Source: Saprospiraceae bacterium
Lineage (GTDB): Bacteria; Bacteroidota; Bacteroidia; Chitinophagales; Saprospiraceae
Assembly: GCA_016715405.1 (NCBI GenBank)
Contig: JADKAE010000014.1
Coordinates: forward strand, 82,678 to 146,677
Length of the DNA stretch: 64,000 nt
Reading direction: 5' to 3'
Shown here: positions 39,538 through 49,414 of the stretch, one piece after another
Numbering within the stretch: the stretch's first letter is position 1
Layout of the letters: each line of letters opens with the position of its first letter
Notes under the pieces: model-generated
Seen by the model: the letters and a program-made list of their open reading frames with translations, nothing else
Databases searched by the model: none
What the model was told of the DNA's origin: nothing
Position numbers and translations under genes: made by a program

Positions 39538-42500
39538 TTACGGTGTTTTTATCACGCGTGCCGCACGCCATTCTCCATTAATCAGTGCACTCACCACGTA
39601 TTGTCCCGCCGGCAAATTGCCTACCTGCAGGCTGGCGTTATTATCAGCGCCGACCGGAAGCGTAGCTTGTTGAAGCACACGGCCCAGCATATCGCTTACT
39701 TTTACAGATACTTCGCTATCCGACGTATCCTCCAGTGAGAGGTGCAGTGTTGACATGGCAGGATTGGGGAAAACAGCCAATGTTTCATCGCTGATCGGCT
39801 CATTGGCCGACACCAGTACCCTGTCGCCATTGGCAAACCAAACACCCCAGAATGCACCGTTGGTATCAGAGATGAAAATGGTGGGATTGCCCACCGGCGT
39901 GATTTTGTCGGCAGCCAGTGAAGTAATAGCTATAACGCTATTGTCTTGGTTGTCGTAAGCGTCAAAGATCAGTTTGGTGTCGTCTACCGAGTAATTGGGA
40001 TACCCCAGGTCGATATTTTCAAATATCTCGCCCACATCACCGGTTTCGTAGTTTGCGGCAAGCACAAAATAAGCGTCATCGTATTCGTCAAAAAAGTCGA
40101 ATGCCATGATATAAGGCGAGTTTTTGGAGAAAGAGGGGTCGGCTACGCTCGTATTTTCGGGCAGGCCGGAAAAGAGTTTTTCGATATAGCCGTCGCCAAA
40201 GTTAGCAGCGCCATTATCCCAAACGCGGATAAAGCCGATATCCCAATATTCGATGATGCCGGTAGTAGTATTTATTTCGCTAAATGCATCATATGCCAGG
40301 TATTCGCCCGAGTGATCCCATTCCAGCACGTCGGCAAAAACGACGTCGCCGGTCTCCACACCTTCGGTATAAGTGGGGTTGTACAGCTCAAATTCGCCCC
40401 ATTCTTCGATGATAAAATCATAGACATAGATAAAATGATCGTTATCGACGGTGACGGCGGCAATTTTGTTGCCGTCTTTGGAGATGGCTACGTTGCGCCA
40501 TATTTGCTCGGAACTGACCGTTATCTGTTCTACTTCGCCGGTCTGCCAGTCGATTAAAATGCCCTGCAGGGTGTTGTCTGCATCTACATAAACAATTATT
40601 GTACCATCATCGGTCACGCTGGGTTTGCTGCTGGGACCTATGTCAGAAAGCGGATAGGCCACAGTTTGCCCTGAGGCGTCACCAGGTAGAGTTGCTCCTG
40701 GAAGGCGTCGGTATACAGCACATACTCGTTGCCTGGATTTTCATTCAGATCGTCCTGGTATTCGCCACCTGACCAGCGCCTATACCTACGGTGCTGAAAG
40801 CTGAAATAGCGGCATTGACCACAGTTGAGTTGGCGCCGTGCAGGTCGGTAGCAGCTTGAATGACGGCAATGCGCAGGTCGATAAACTGAGAAGAGCGGGT
40901 GAGGTAATTGTTGAGGGCGCGGTAGTATACTTGTTCGGCCGTATTTTTGGAAACCTGTTCGGCAAAGAGATAGTAAGCGCGGTTAGTAATACCACTGTTG
41001 ATGTGCACGCCGGCGTTATCGGCTGTGCCGGTATATTTTTCAGAAAAATGGGCGGGTTGCCAGCCGTCGTCGTTGAGGCTATTGCCGCCGTTGTGGGGGT
41101 CCGACATGCTGCGAAGCGCCCCAGAGGTGTATACGTTATTGTTTACCACATTTTCACCTATGAGCCAGTCGTCGCGGTCGATCATAGCGCCGAAGACGTC
41201 GGCGAATGATTCATTGATAGCGCCCGACTCTGCATAGTACTCGAGGTTAGCCGTGTTTTGAATTACGCCGTGCGACATTTCGTGGCCGGATACGTCGAGA
41301 CCCTTGGCCAGCGGCGAAGAGAAAGCTATGCTGCCGTTGCCGTAAAACATGGCAGCGCCGTTCCAGAAGGCATTATCCATCGGCTGTCCGCTGGGGTCGG
41401 CCACGTTGATCAACGAAATGATATTGCCCCCCTGACCGTTGATGGAATTGCGGTTGAAGGTTTGTTTAAAATATTCAAAAGCCCTGCCGGCGTTGTAATG
41501 GGCAGAGACGGCAATGGGGTTGGTCCAGGTATTATTCGAAGAGGTGATGTGGGCTGCGCCAAAGTTATTATTTTCAGGTGAAGTGTTCTGCGCGTTGATG
41601 GTCCAGATGACACCCACCGGCTCGTCGGGGAATACCGAAGCAGGCGCATCGAACATGCTGCGGGAGGCGTCGATGAGGTAAAACAAACTGCCCTTTTGGT
41701 AAGTGTTGATTGTGCGACTAATGCCGAATAGGTCATTGGCATTGGCCGTGGCAGGGCCGTCGGGCGGAGGAACAGCATGGCCATGATCACTTGCGGTATG
41801 TGTGCCGTGCACTTTGCACAAGTTGTCAAAGTGTTGCAGGATATCGCTGCTTTGCGCATCTATGATATAAGTCCAGCGCGAGGCCAGGTTGGGGCGCAGG
41901 GTGATGGCCCAGGCCAGTAACGGCTTGCGCTGTAGGGGATATACCACCAGTTGGATTTGGGTTTGAGGCCCGTCCATCAATGCCAATTCAGCCTCGGGTA
42001 AGGATTTGACCTTGGTGTATTTGGCCACGTCAGCCAAGGCTAAATTCAGCGCCTGCTGCTGCCCTAATGCGGCTTGGAAGCTGGTTAATTGCGGGGTAGG
42101 CTGATAACGGCCATTCATCATATACACCCTCCCGTCTTTGAGGTGAAGCGCAATCTCGCTGCCATACACGGAATTCCTGCGCTACCTGCTGCATTCGCAC
42201 GTGCGTAATACCCAATTCATCGGTAGTGGTAGATATAGCGACAAATTCCTGGGCCGGCGCTGACAATTTGAGTTGATCTTTGATGGTTTCCAGGTAGCCT
42301 ATGCAGTGCGCAAGCGCTTCGGAGCGACCTTCACCGGGCAGTGGCTGGTAGTCTATAGCACCTATGATACTCACCGGAAGCCCTGTATCAGGGTCGCGGG
42401 TCACCTGTGCGTTTTGCAACCGGCCAGTGGTAGCTGTAAAAGTATGCGCTTTAGGCACAAAAGCAGGTACAAACGGATTGGCCGCAGTGGGAATGCCGGG

Positions 42501-42638
42501 TTTAATAGGGTTAAGGGTAATCTGCTCAACTTGCCGGCGTGTGGCGTCAGCCCGCTGTGGAAGCCGTGGCTTCATTTGCGCTTGTGCTTGCCATACCAGT
42601 ATGAAACAGAATGCAATAAATAGGGATGATCTTTTCAT
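39538..42638 (-). CDS. Secreted M4 metallopeptidase with beta-propeller and T9SS tail (three frame breaks)
   Basis: About 1034 residues after adding two bases at 42170-42171 and one each at 40768-40769 and 40665-40667. A signal peptide (FIAFCFILVWQAQAQ) leads into an FTP/PepSY-type propeptide. The thermolysin-like domain has HEMSH as the zinc site and GAINESFAD with the third ligand Glu. The M4 C-terminal domain continues to about residue 625. TolB-like propeller blades follow (SKPSVTDDGTIIVYVD, VAISKDGNKIAAV). The final 80 residues are a type A T9SS domain (VFPNPAMSTLHL, GQYVVSALIN). It is probably a surface protease that digests extracellular protein. It converges on era with six bases between. 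Confidence 0.85.
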
Positions 42639-42666
42639 TGGTGTAAATTGTATTTTGATAATGGTT

Positions 42667-42674
42667 CAAAAATA
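42667..42674 (-). promoter_or_regulatory. -7 promoter element (TATTTTTG) of the M4 peptidase gene
   Basis: A perfect TAnnTTTG on the minus strand, 28 bases before the ATG at 42636-42638. Confidence 0.6.
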
Positions 42675-42705
42675 GCAATTTTTGGGTTATAAAAAACCGA
42701 ACAAA

Positions 42706-43368
42706 ATGCCTCAACTGACACCTACCGATCGCACTACCCCCACTCGCTTGCCCAAGCGCGTGGCTTACGATCTGGAACTTATCTACGATATCCTCGACGA
42801 AGGCCTCTATTGTAATGTGGCGTACGTGCAGGACGGCCTTCCTTTTATGCTGCCTACCGGTTATTGCCGTATCGGCGCCACTTTGTATATTCATGGCTCG
42901 GTAGGCAGTCACATGATCCGCAGTATTGAACACGGCGCTGATTTGTGTATTAGCGTTACGCTCGTCGACGGACTTGTGCTGGCACGCTCTGCTTTTCACC
43001 ATTCTATCAATTACCGATCGGTAGTTATGTTTGGAAAACCGTTTTTGGTTGAAAGTGAAGAAGAGAAGATGAATGTGCTGGCTCAATTTACTAACCATTT
43101 TGCCGACGGCAGATGGGATGATGTAAGGCATCCTGACGCTGCTGAACTCAGACGTACCGCTGTTTTAGGCATTCGGATTGAAGAAACCTCCGCCAAAATG
43201 CGCAGCGGACCGCCCAAAGATGAAGAATCTGACGACAACTGGCCTTGTTGGTCGGGTGTGCTGCCGCTGCAATACACTGCAGGCGCCCCCGAAGAACGCG
43301 AAGATGCGCTACCTGGTATGGTATTGCCCGATTATTTGAAAAACTATTCCCGAAAAAAAACGAGATAA
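42706..43368 (+). CDS. Pyridoxamine 5'-phosphate oxidase-like flavin-binding protein
   Basis: 220 residues from the ATG at 42706. The split-barrel fold is indicated by CNVAYVQDGLPFMLPTGYCRIGATLYIHGS, where the first strands bind flavin (landmarks CNVAYV, YIHGS). VDGLVLARSAFHHSINYRSVV supplies the next strands. This is the PNPOx_2 type often called nitroimidazole-resistance or heme/flavin-binding protein. The substrate is unknown. The C-terminus ends in a basic tail (YSRKKTR). The next gene starts six bases after its stop, which suggests an operon. Confidence 0.83.
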   Translation: MPQLTPTDRTTPTRLPKRVAYDLELIYDILDEGLYCNVAYVQDGLPFMLPTGYCRIGATLYIHGSVGSHMIRSIEHGADLCISVTLVDGLVLARSAFHHSINYRSVVMFGKPFLVESEEEKMNVLAQFTNHFADGRWDDVRHPDAAELRRTAVLGIRIEETSAKMRSGPPKDEESDDNWPCWSGVLPLQYTAGAPEEREDALPGMVLPDYLKNYSRKKTR

Positions 43369-43373
43369 TTCAA

Positions 43374-43898
43374 ATGGATGAAATGGATCGTTTGAAATAT
43401 CCCATCGGCCCGTTTCAATGGGATGGTCGCACCGATTTGCTAGCAGCACGCGAGGGCATTCTCCGCATTGCTGAATTGCCCTCCAAATTAAGCGAGTTGG
43501 CAGAGCAATGCAACGAGATTCAGTTGAATACACCTTATCGCCCGGGCGGCTGGACGGCCCGGCAGGTTATTCATCATATCGCCGATAGCCATATGAATGC
43601 CTATCTCCGGTTTAAATTCGCGCTCACCGAAGACCAACCAGTGATTAAACCATACCCCGAAGCGCTTTGGGCACAATTATCAGATAGCTACGGCTCTATA
43701 CAGATTTCCCTGCCATTGATCGAAGCGCTCCACTTTAAGTGGGTGATTTTACTGTATGCGCTTTCAGAATCTGACCTTCTTCGCGGCTATTACCACCCCG
43801 AACAACAACGCGTAGTAACGCTTGCCGAGGCCATCCAGCTTTATGCCTGGCACGGGGAGCATCATTGTGGACATATAAGGTTGATTTTTGATGTTTGA
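43374..43898 (+). CDS. YfiT/BstA-type DinB-superfamily protein
   Basis: 174 residues, a four-helix bundle with the metal ligands of the DinB/YfiT family: His in VIHHIADSH near residue 65 and the HGEHH motif near 165. It begins LKYPIGPFQWDG, typical of YfiT proteins. Family members are metal-dependent thiol transferases or hydrolases; BstA of Bacillus uses bacillithiol. The thiol used here is unknown. Its last codons and stop overlap the GATGTTTGATG repeat block. Confidence 0.87.
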   Translation: MDEMDRLKYPIGPFQWDGRTDLLAAREGILRIAELPSKLSELAEQCNEIQLNTPYRPGGWTARQVIHHIADSHMNAYLRFKFALTEDQPVIKPYPEALWAQLSDSYGSIQISLPLIEALHFKWVILLYALSESDLLRGYYHPEQQRVVTLAEAIQLYAWHGEHHCGHIRLIFDV

Positions 43899-43972
43899 TG
43901 TTGGATGTTTGATGAAAAAATTAATCAAACATCCAACATCAAACATCCAACATCAAACATCCAGCATCAATT
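43890..43972. repeat. GATGTTTGATGTTG hairpin overlapping the yfiT-like stop
   Basis: TTTGATGTTTGATGTTGGATGTTTGATG on the left (words TTGATGT/TGGATGT) faces tandem CAAACATC, CAACATC words on the right. The left arm encodes the last residues and the stop codon of the upstream gene. The Kazal-protein gene begins 24 bases after the array. Confidence 0.85.
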
Positions 43973-43995
43973 CCTCACCCTTAATCCCATCTATT

Positions 43996-46245
43996 ATGAA
44001 CCGATTGCTGTTTCTTGCCCTCGCATTGGCCTGCGTGATTGGAATAAATTCCAGCTTATCCGCTCAGGTCAATAATTGCCCGTTTTCGATTACTTACTCG
44101 ACAAATGACCTTACCGTTCAGGCGCAACTGATCAGTATTTTGCCGGTTTTGCCGCCGCCTACTACCTGGTATGTCAATGGAAATAGTCAGCCTGTCGGGA
44201 CCGGCGGACAAATTACGTACACCTTTTGAAGCACCGGGCGCCTATTACTTGTGCGCGGTATACAATGCACCCGGAAGTAATACTACCTGTACCGTCTGCG
44301 AGTGGGTAGTTGTAGGGCTATGCCCATGTGTGGATCCCTCTCTGATCAACCCCGATGCCGTATGCCCAACCGTTTACGATCCGGTTTCCGGCTGCAACGG
44401 CGTGACTTACTCCAATCCCTGCGAGGCGGTTTCGCAGGGCGGAGTTACCTCCTGGACACAAGGACCCTGCCAGACGACGGATTGCAGCAACCTGCAGGTG
44501 AATTTCTCCAGCCTCCCAACTCCAAACGACGGGCTGACTATCCTTTTCCAGGACCAATCCGATTTCCCGGGAGGATTTAATTTGCAATGGAAATGGGATT
44601 TTGGTGATGGCTCGTTTTCCCCTGATCAAAACCCAGTGCACACCTACGCCCAGCCTGGCACTTATACCATTTGTCTGGCGGTTTCCGGACTGCTGCCGGA
44701 TGGAACCTTCTGTGAATCTACTTTTTGTCAAACTATAGAAGTGGGCCAGGACTGCCCCGACGACTGTCCTTTTGACGTCGCCTACAACCTTGACGGTGTT
44801 GATTTTCAAGCCTGGCTGCAATCCGACCCCAATGGACCGCCATTACCCACGCTTATTCAATGGTCGCTCGATAACAACGTCGCTTTTACTGGGCCGCAAT
44901 TTAATTACACCTTTGATGGGCCGGGCGAGCACGTCCTATGCGCAACATACCCGCAAACTGCTTCAAATGTACCCTGTACCGTTTGCAAAGCCTTTGAAGT
45001 GACAGCCTTGTGCGTAGATCCCGCTCAGATCAATCCCAATACGCCTTGTCCGCTCGTCTTTGATCCTGTATGCGGGTGTGACGGCGTAACCTATGGCAAC
45101 AGCTGTGAGGCTTATAACTACGGCGGTGTCACGTCGTGGTCGCCGGGGCCTTGCGGCAGCGCTTGCAATAACCTGGCCATCAATTTCGAGGGGTTTAACT
45201 CCGGAGGCTCTCTGACAGTGTGGACGTTCAATAGCACTTCCCAGTTCCCCGGCGGACAGATCACCGACTTGTTTTGGAGCACCAGTAACGGAATTACCGG
45301 TACGGGGCAGTCTTTCACCCTCAATTTCGGTCAGCCCGGTTCGTACGTGGTCTGCCTCAACGTGCAGGCCGTGACGCCCAACGGACTCACTTGTCACGGT
45401 ACCTTCTGCGATACGATCGTCGTGCCGGAGACCCTGTGCATCGATCCCAGCCTGATCGACACCACGGGGGCCTGCATTACCTTATACGACCCGGTATGCG
45501 GCTGCGACGGGGTGACCTACTCCAATTCCTGTGTGGCCCAGGTATTTCACGGCGTGACGAGCTGGACCCCGGGTATTTGTCAGACGGAATGCTTCGACCC
45601 ATCCTGGATTGATAATACCCCTGCCCCGATATTTACGATCCGGTGTGTGGCTGCGACGGGATTACCTACAGCAACTGGTGCGATGCCTTGCACTACGGCG
45701 GCAACACCGCCTGGACTGAGGGACCCTGTTGTGTAGCTCAGGATTGCCAGGCCTTGTTTGCCTATACGATTATACCCGGTACAAATCAGATCATCCTGTT
45801 CGATATGTCGCTTAACGCTGAAAGCTGGATACTGGATATGGGCGACGGCACCACGCTATCCGGCTTTTTCGATTCGCTGGTGTATGTGTACAACGCCCCC
45901 GGCGTTTACGAAATCTGCCTGGAAATCAGCAACTTCGCCGGCAGTTGCACGGATAATTATTGTGCGATAATAGATTTGGAGCCAAACTCTACCGGAAATC
46001 TCCATGCACAGGGCATTCAAATGCAACTGATCCCCAATCCGGCGAGTATTTCTACCCGTGTGAAGCTGGCGGGCGCCATGCCGGTAAAAGTAAGGCTCTT
46101 GGACATATACGGCCAGGCTATCTGGCAGCAAGCCCAACCTCCGGCAGAATTCGACATACCACTTATCGAAGTTACTGCCGGAATGTACATTGTGGAAGTA
46201 GAAACGGAAAAGGGTAGGGTAGTGAGGAAGTTGATTGTGGATTAA
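43996..46245 (+). CDS. Secreted protein with four Kazal-type inhibitor domains, PKD domains and T9SS tail (two frameshifts)
   Basis: About 749 residues after removing one T at 44224-44227 and adding one C at 45618-45621. The signal peptide ends SSLSAQ. Four Cys-rich units share the pattern C-(V/I/F)-DPS-x(n)-C-x-x-x-YDPVCGCDGVTYSN-x-C-x(7)-GVTSW-x-x-G-x-C, the Kazal inhibitor fold. PKD-like beta domains (KWDFGDGSFSPDQNPVHTY in part) alternate with them. The tail is a type A T9SS domain (LIPNPASISTRV, GMYIVEV). Kazal domains block serine proteases, so this may protect surface proteins or neutralise host or prey enzymes. Inhibitor specificity is not readable. Confidence 0.82.
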
Positions 46246-46247
46246 TT

Positions 46248-46324
46248 TTTTAATTTGCTGATGTGCTAATTTGCTGATAATAAAATAATTAATTAAATCA
46301 GCACATCAGCACATCAGCACATCA
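46248..46324. repeat. TTTGCTGATGTG / ATCAGCAC hairpin between convergent genes
   Basis: Left arm TTTGCTGATGTGCTAATTTGCTGAT faces three tandem ATCAGCAC units. The stop codon of the minus-strand gene (46322-46324) is the last triplet of the array. The words are close to those at 18002-18172. Confidence 0.85.
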
Positions 46325-46738
46325 TTTTACAGCTTCCACCTTATACACAAAATACTTCGTATCGCCTTGCCAGGGCATATTTTTGTATTTTTCTTTATAA
46401 AACACTTTGACGTGTTCGCCTTCAAATTCTTGAAGAGATTGATAGGCCTCGGATTTTAATACAGAAAAATCCCAAATGCTGCCCAATGTTGGGTTTTGGC
46501 CGGGCACCTGGAAGCCGCCCAGGTTGAGTTGCCCTTCGTAGGTTTTGAAAACAACCCCTTTGCGGGATATCTTTACCAGATAACCGGCGCGGGTGCCTTC
46601 GCTAAAGGTCCAATTGCATACCCACACATAACCTGCGCCACCCAACACGCCGGCCAGGAGGATGAGCAGAAATATGCGTTTGGAAATTTTTTTCACTTTG
46701 GCAGTGCCTTCTTTTACAACTTGCTGAAACTCGCTCAT
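46322..46738 (-). CDS. Single-pass membrane protein, hypothetical
   Basis: 138 residues. A short basic N-terminus (VKEGTAKVKKISKR) precedes one transmembrane helix at about 22-42 (IFLLILLAGVLGGAGYVWV). The remaining 95 residues face the periplasm and contain SRKGVVFKTYEGQLNLGGF and SIWDFSV, a small beta domain conserved in Bacteroidota. Database entries sometimes call this family 6-phosphogluconate dehydrogenase, which the sequence does not support. Function unknown. Confidence 0.75.
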   Translation of the reverse strand: MSEFQQVVKEGTAKVKKISKRIFLLILLAGVLGGAGYVWVCNWTFSEGTRAGYLVKISRKGVVFKTYEGQLNLGGFQVPGQNPTLGSIWDFSVLKSEAYQSLQEFEGEHVKVFYKEKYKNMPWQGDTKYFVYKVEAVK

Positions 46739-46771
46739 GGCAAGGGATTTTTGGTTTGAAACATTTCACTT

Positions 46772-46779
46772 CAAAGATA
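46772..46779 (-). promoter_or_regulatory. -7 promoter element (TATCTTTG)
   Basis: A perfect TAnnTTTG on the minus strand, 33 bases before the ATG of the gene at 46322-46738. It separates that gene from gmhA upstream. Confidence 0.55.
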
Positions 46780-46785
46780 CGAAGC

Positions 46786-47370
46786 TTATTGATGCGGGAA
46801 AAGAGCCTTTTCGACAAGTTCGCAGATAATATGGCCCAGCAGCATATGGCATTCCTGGATGCGGGGTGTATCGGCAGAGGGTACGTTGAGCATAATACTG
46901 CTATACTCCCGAAGGCGGCCTCCGGAGGCGCCGGTCATAGCTACCACAGTCATCCCGGCTTGTAAGGCTGTTTGCGCTGCGGCAACGATGTTGGGTGAAT
47001 TGCCGGAAGTAGAAAGGGCAAATAAAATATCGCCGGGTTTACCCGCCGCCTGCACCATGCGGGCAAATACGGCTTCGTAATTGTAGTCGTTGGCTACCGC
47101 AGTGAGAAACGAGGTATTAACGTGCAGCGCTTCGGCGTATAGGGGAGGGCGGTCGTAATAAAAACGCCCCGATAGTTCAGCTGCGAGGTGCTGGGCGTCG
47201 GCAGCGCTGCCGCCGTTGCCGCAAAAAAGAATTTTGCCGCCGGCGCGAAAGGTCGCCACGCATACTTCCACGGCTTGCTCAGTAGCCGAAATAATATGTT
47301 GATCAGCCAGTAGTGCTTGTTTGGTGGCTATGCCGTCGGAAATGAGCGCTTTTATTGTCGATTCATACAT
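46786..47370 (-). CDS. gmhA: D-sedoheptulose 7-phosphate isomerase
   Basis: 194 residues, the normal size for GmhA, which converts sedoheptulose 7-phosphate to heptose 7-phosphate for lipopolysaccharide core heptose. The SIS fold shows CGNGGSAADAQHLAAEL (phosphate-binding loop and catalytic Glu helix; landmarks GNGGSAAD, HLAAEL). LSTSGNSPN, AMTGASGG and RIQECHMLLGHIICE with the catalytic His follow. The start lies 13 bases after the membrane-protein gene at 47384, so they are probably co-transcribed. No other heptose gene is in the window. Confidence 0.93.
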   Translation of the reverse strand: MYESTIKALISDGIATKQALLADQHIISATEQAVEVCVATFRAGGKILFCGNGGSAADAQHLAAELSGRFYYDRPPLYAEALHVNTSFLTAVANDYNYEAVFARMVQAAGKPGDILFALSTSGNSPNIVAAAQTALQAGMTVVAMTGASGGRLREYSSIMLNVPSADTPRIQECHMLLGHIICELVEKALFPHQ

Positions 47371-47383
47371 GCAGTGGGTGGGG

Positions 47384-47890
47384 TTATTTCATAAAATAAA
47401 AAAACAATCCCGCCGTGATAGCGATAACGAGCGCTTCGTAAATTCTGGCCTCGGCACGGCTTCGAACCCGCAGGTGGATGAGCGCTACCAGAGAAACAAC
47501 TAACCCGGCCATGGCATAAAATTTGAGCACGCGCAGGCCCGGCGTTGTCGCCCATATTGCATCGTATTGGCGGGCTATCCAGAAGATGAGTTGCTGGCAT
47601 AAAATACCGAGCACCGAGACTAGAAGACCTGTAAAGATCAATGCTCGCCAGGGTAAACCTCTGCGCAGTCGCTCTACGGTGCGCACGGCGCTGGTCACAA
47701 TCAACCAGAAAACAAAAAGATTGCCGCCCGTCAGCAGCGCTTTTTCAAAATTAGACCCCGGCGTAAGCACTTTGGTGAGTATTGCCGTGACAATAGTAAG
47801 TGCAACACCTAGCACCAAACTGGCAATGAGTACTACTTGTATAAATACTTGCTGGTCGTGAACGGAGCTACTCCGCTTTGTTCTTGTCAT
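47384..47890 (-). CDS. Four-helix integral membrane protein, hypothetical
   Basis: 168 residues with four hydrophobic segments (VVLIASLVLGVALTIV, NLFVFWLIVTSAV, ALIFTGLLVSVLGIL, FYAMAGLVVSLVALI) and a fifth partial one at the end. The N-terminus is charged and cytoplasmic. There are no conserved polar residues in the helices that would suggest transport. It is upstream of gmhA with 13 bases between, which implies an operon but not a function. Confidence 0.68.
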   Translation of the reverse strand: MTRTKRSSSVHDQQVFIQVVLIASLVLGVALTIVTAILTKVLTPGSNFEKALLTGGNLFVFWLIVTSAVRTVERLRRGLPWRALIFTGLLVSVLGILCQQLIFWIARQYDAIWATTPGLRVLKFYAMAGLVVSLVALIHLRVRSRAEARIYEALVIAITAGLFFYFMK

Positions 47891-47898
47891 CTATATTC

Positions 47899-47919
47899 AG
47901 TTCACAGTTCACAGTTCAC
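47899..47919. repeat. AGTTCAC x3 heptamer array (single arm)
   Basis: Three perfect tandem heptamers AGTTCAC with no complementary arm nearby. It lies between the start of the membrane-protein gene and the stop of the TPR lipoprotein gene. It may be a young or decayed member of the repeat family. Confidence 0.7.
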
Positions 47920-47925
47920 TAAACC

Positions 47926-49368
47926 CTAATCCGCCGTCCTGATCGTGGTATCTTCCTGTATCCAGCATCCGACGCGGAAAGGAGCGCCTACTTGCAGATT
48001 GCGCAAAAAGACGTCTTCGCGGGAAGGCATATACTGGCTGTAGCGGTTGATCCATTTATTGGCTTCAGCGGCAGAAGAAGGATCGACGCGTTTGGCTTTG
48101 TTCCACATATCAATGGCCGGCCACACCACGATCTGGCTATCCCAGCCCCGCCCCGGACCGCAGAGCGGACCGCTGGAGGCATAAAGCCTGCCGATCAGGA
48201 TATAAGGCTCACCCCAGTTGGGTTTTACATCGGCGGCTTGCTGGGCATATTGGCGCGCGCGTTGAAAATTTTTGAGATGCACGTAATAGATTTGTCCGAT
48301 GATCACATAGATCTGGCCTTTTTTAGCGCGGTCTTTTTCTTCAGCAGCGGCTTTTTCAAACAAGGCAATAGCCTCCCGGTAATCTGCGTCGCGCAATTTG
48401 TTGTAGGCCATTTGCAGTTGCCCGGCTTCTACGCAGTTTTTATTGCCGGCGGCAATGACCTTCTGGAATTTTGCGTCCGTTTCGGAGCAGTCGCCCCATT
48501 TAAGACTACTATACACATTGCGGATTACGCCGCAGTCGGTGGGTGACTCTTCAAATTCGGCGTAGAATTTGTTGGTGTAATATTCGCAATCGTAGAAGCC
48601 TTTTACGGTTTCAAAATCTTCGAGCCGTACCAGGGCATATCCTTCCACTGTTCGCCAGCTCTCGCAGTTTTTCACCTTGCAGTTGGCCAACCCATAAGCC
48701 ACTATGCTGCGCACTTTGGCGGCGTAGGTCTGGGCTTCTGCCATGGAGATTTTCTTTTCTGTATGCAATTCTACCAGCAGAGCCGTAAACGGATTAATCA
48801 CAAAGTCGCTGGTTTTGTCGCCGTCTATGTCAATAGCCTTCTTAAACAGATTGTAAATTTCCATCCGGCTGGCGCGATGGGGAAAGTTGTAATACAGGTC
48901 GAAGGCTTTACGCGCGGGGGCGTAGCTCGTATTGGGAAAACAACGGTCGTTTTCGTCGTAGATCTCTAAAAGTTTGGTGATATACCCCTCGCGTTGGAGG
49001 GAATCCTGGGTTTGCCCCAAAAAATGTTCGTAAAACCGTATTCCATCGGCGTATACGTTATTGCGTCGACCGTCAGCAGCGGGGGCTACGGCATACACTT
49101 TCTGCCAGTACTCAAAAGCCTGGTTCCAGTCGTTGGCTTTCAGAAAGTCGCGGTACAATACGTAGTGGGTTTCGGCTTCATCTTTGTTGGGGGCGTCGCT
49201 GAACTTGGGACAAGGGCTCAAGGTCTCGTCCGCCTGAGGCGGTTTAACCGTAGAGACAGGCGGTGTTGGCGTCGTCGGAGGAGGCACTTGCTGAACCGTT
49301 TTGGGTGAGCAGGCCGATAGCCCAAATAAGCAGCATGTAATTGCAAACAGATACGTTGAATTTCTCAT
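47926..49368 (-). CDS. TPR-containing lipoprotein
   Basis: 480 residues from the ATG at 49366-49368. The lipoprotein signal ends LSACSP, and a proline-rich linker (VPPPTTPTPPV) follows. Helical TPR-like repeats cover most of the protein: NDWNQAFEYWQKVYAVAP near residue 75, ADYREAIALFEKAAAEE near 345 and FQRARQYAQQAADVKP near 385. This is a conserved Bacteroidota type, probably facing the periplasm as a scaffold. Several Cys residues (CKVKNCESW) are unusual for such a scaffold and may form disulfides. Partner unknown. Confidence 0.78.
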   Translation of the reverse strand: MRNSTYLFAITCCLFGLSACSPKTVQQVPPPTTPTPPVSTVKPPQADETLSPCPKFSDAPNKDEAETHYVLYRDFLKANDWNQAFEYWQKVYAVAPAADGRRNNVYADGIRFYEHFLGQTQDSLQREGYITKLLEIYDENDRCFPNTSYAPARKAFDLYYNFPHRASRMEIYNLFKKAIDIDGDKTSDFVINPFTALLVELHTEKKISMAEAQTYAAKVRSIVAYGLANCKVKNCESWRTVEGYALVRLEDFETVKGFYDCEYYTNKFYAEFEESPTDCGVIRNVYSSLKWGDCSETDAKFQKVIAAGNKNCVEAGQLQMAYNKLRDADYREAIALFEKAAAEEKDRAKKGQIYVIIGQIYYVHLKNFQRARQYAQQAADVKPNWGEPYILIGRLYASSGPLCGPGRGWDSQIVVWPAIDMWNKAKRVDPSSAAEANKWINRYSQYMPSREDVFLRNLQVGAPFRVGCWIQEDTTIRTAD

Positions 49369-49414
49369 AATGACAGGATTAAGCCCGTTTAAAACGATAT
49401 TTCGCAGGCGCATA

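Noticed and set aside
46322..46738. 6-phosphogluconate dehydrogenase
   Set aside because: Databases attach this name to similar proteins, but the sequence is a 138-residue single-pass membrane protein without any nucleotide-binding motif.
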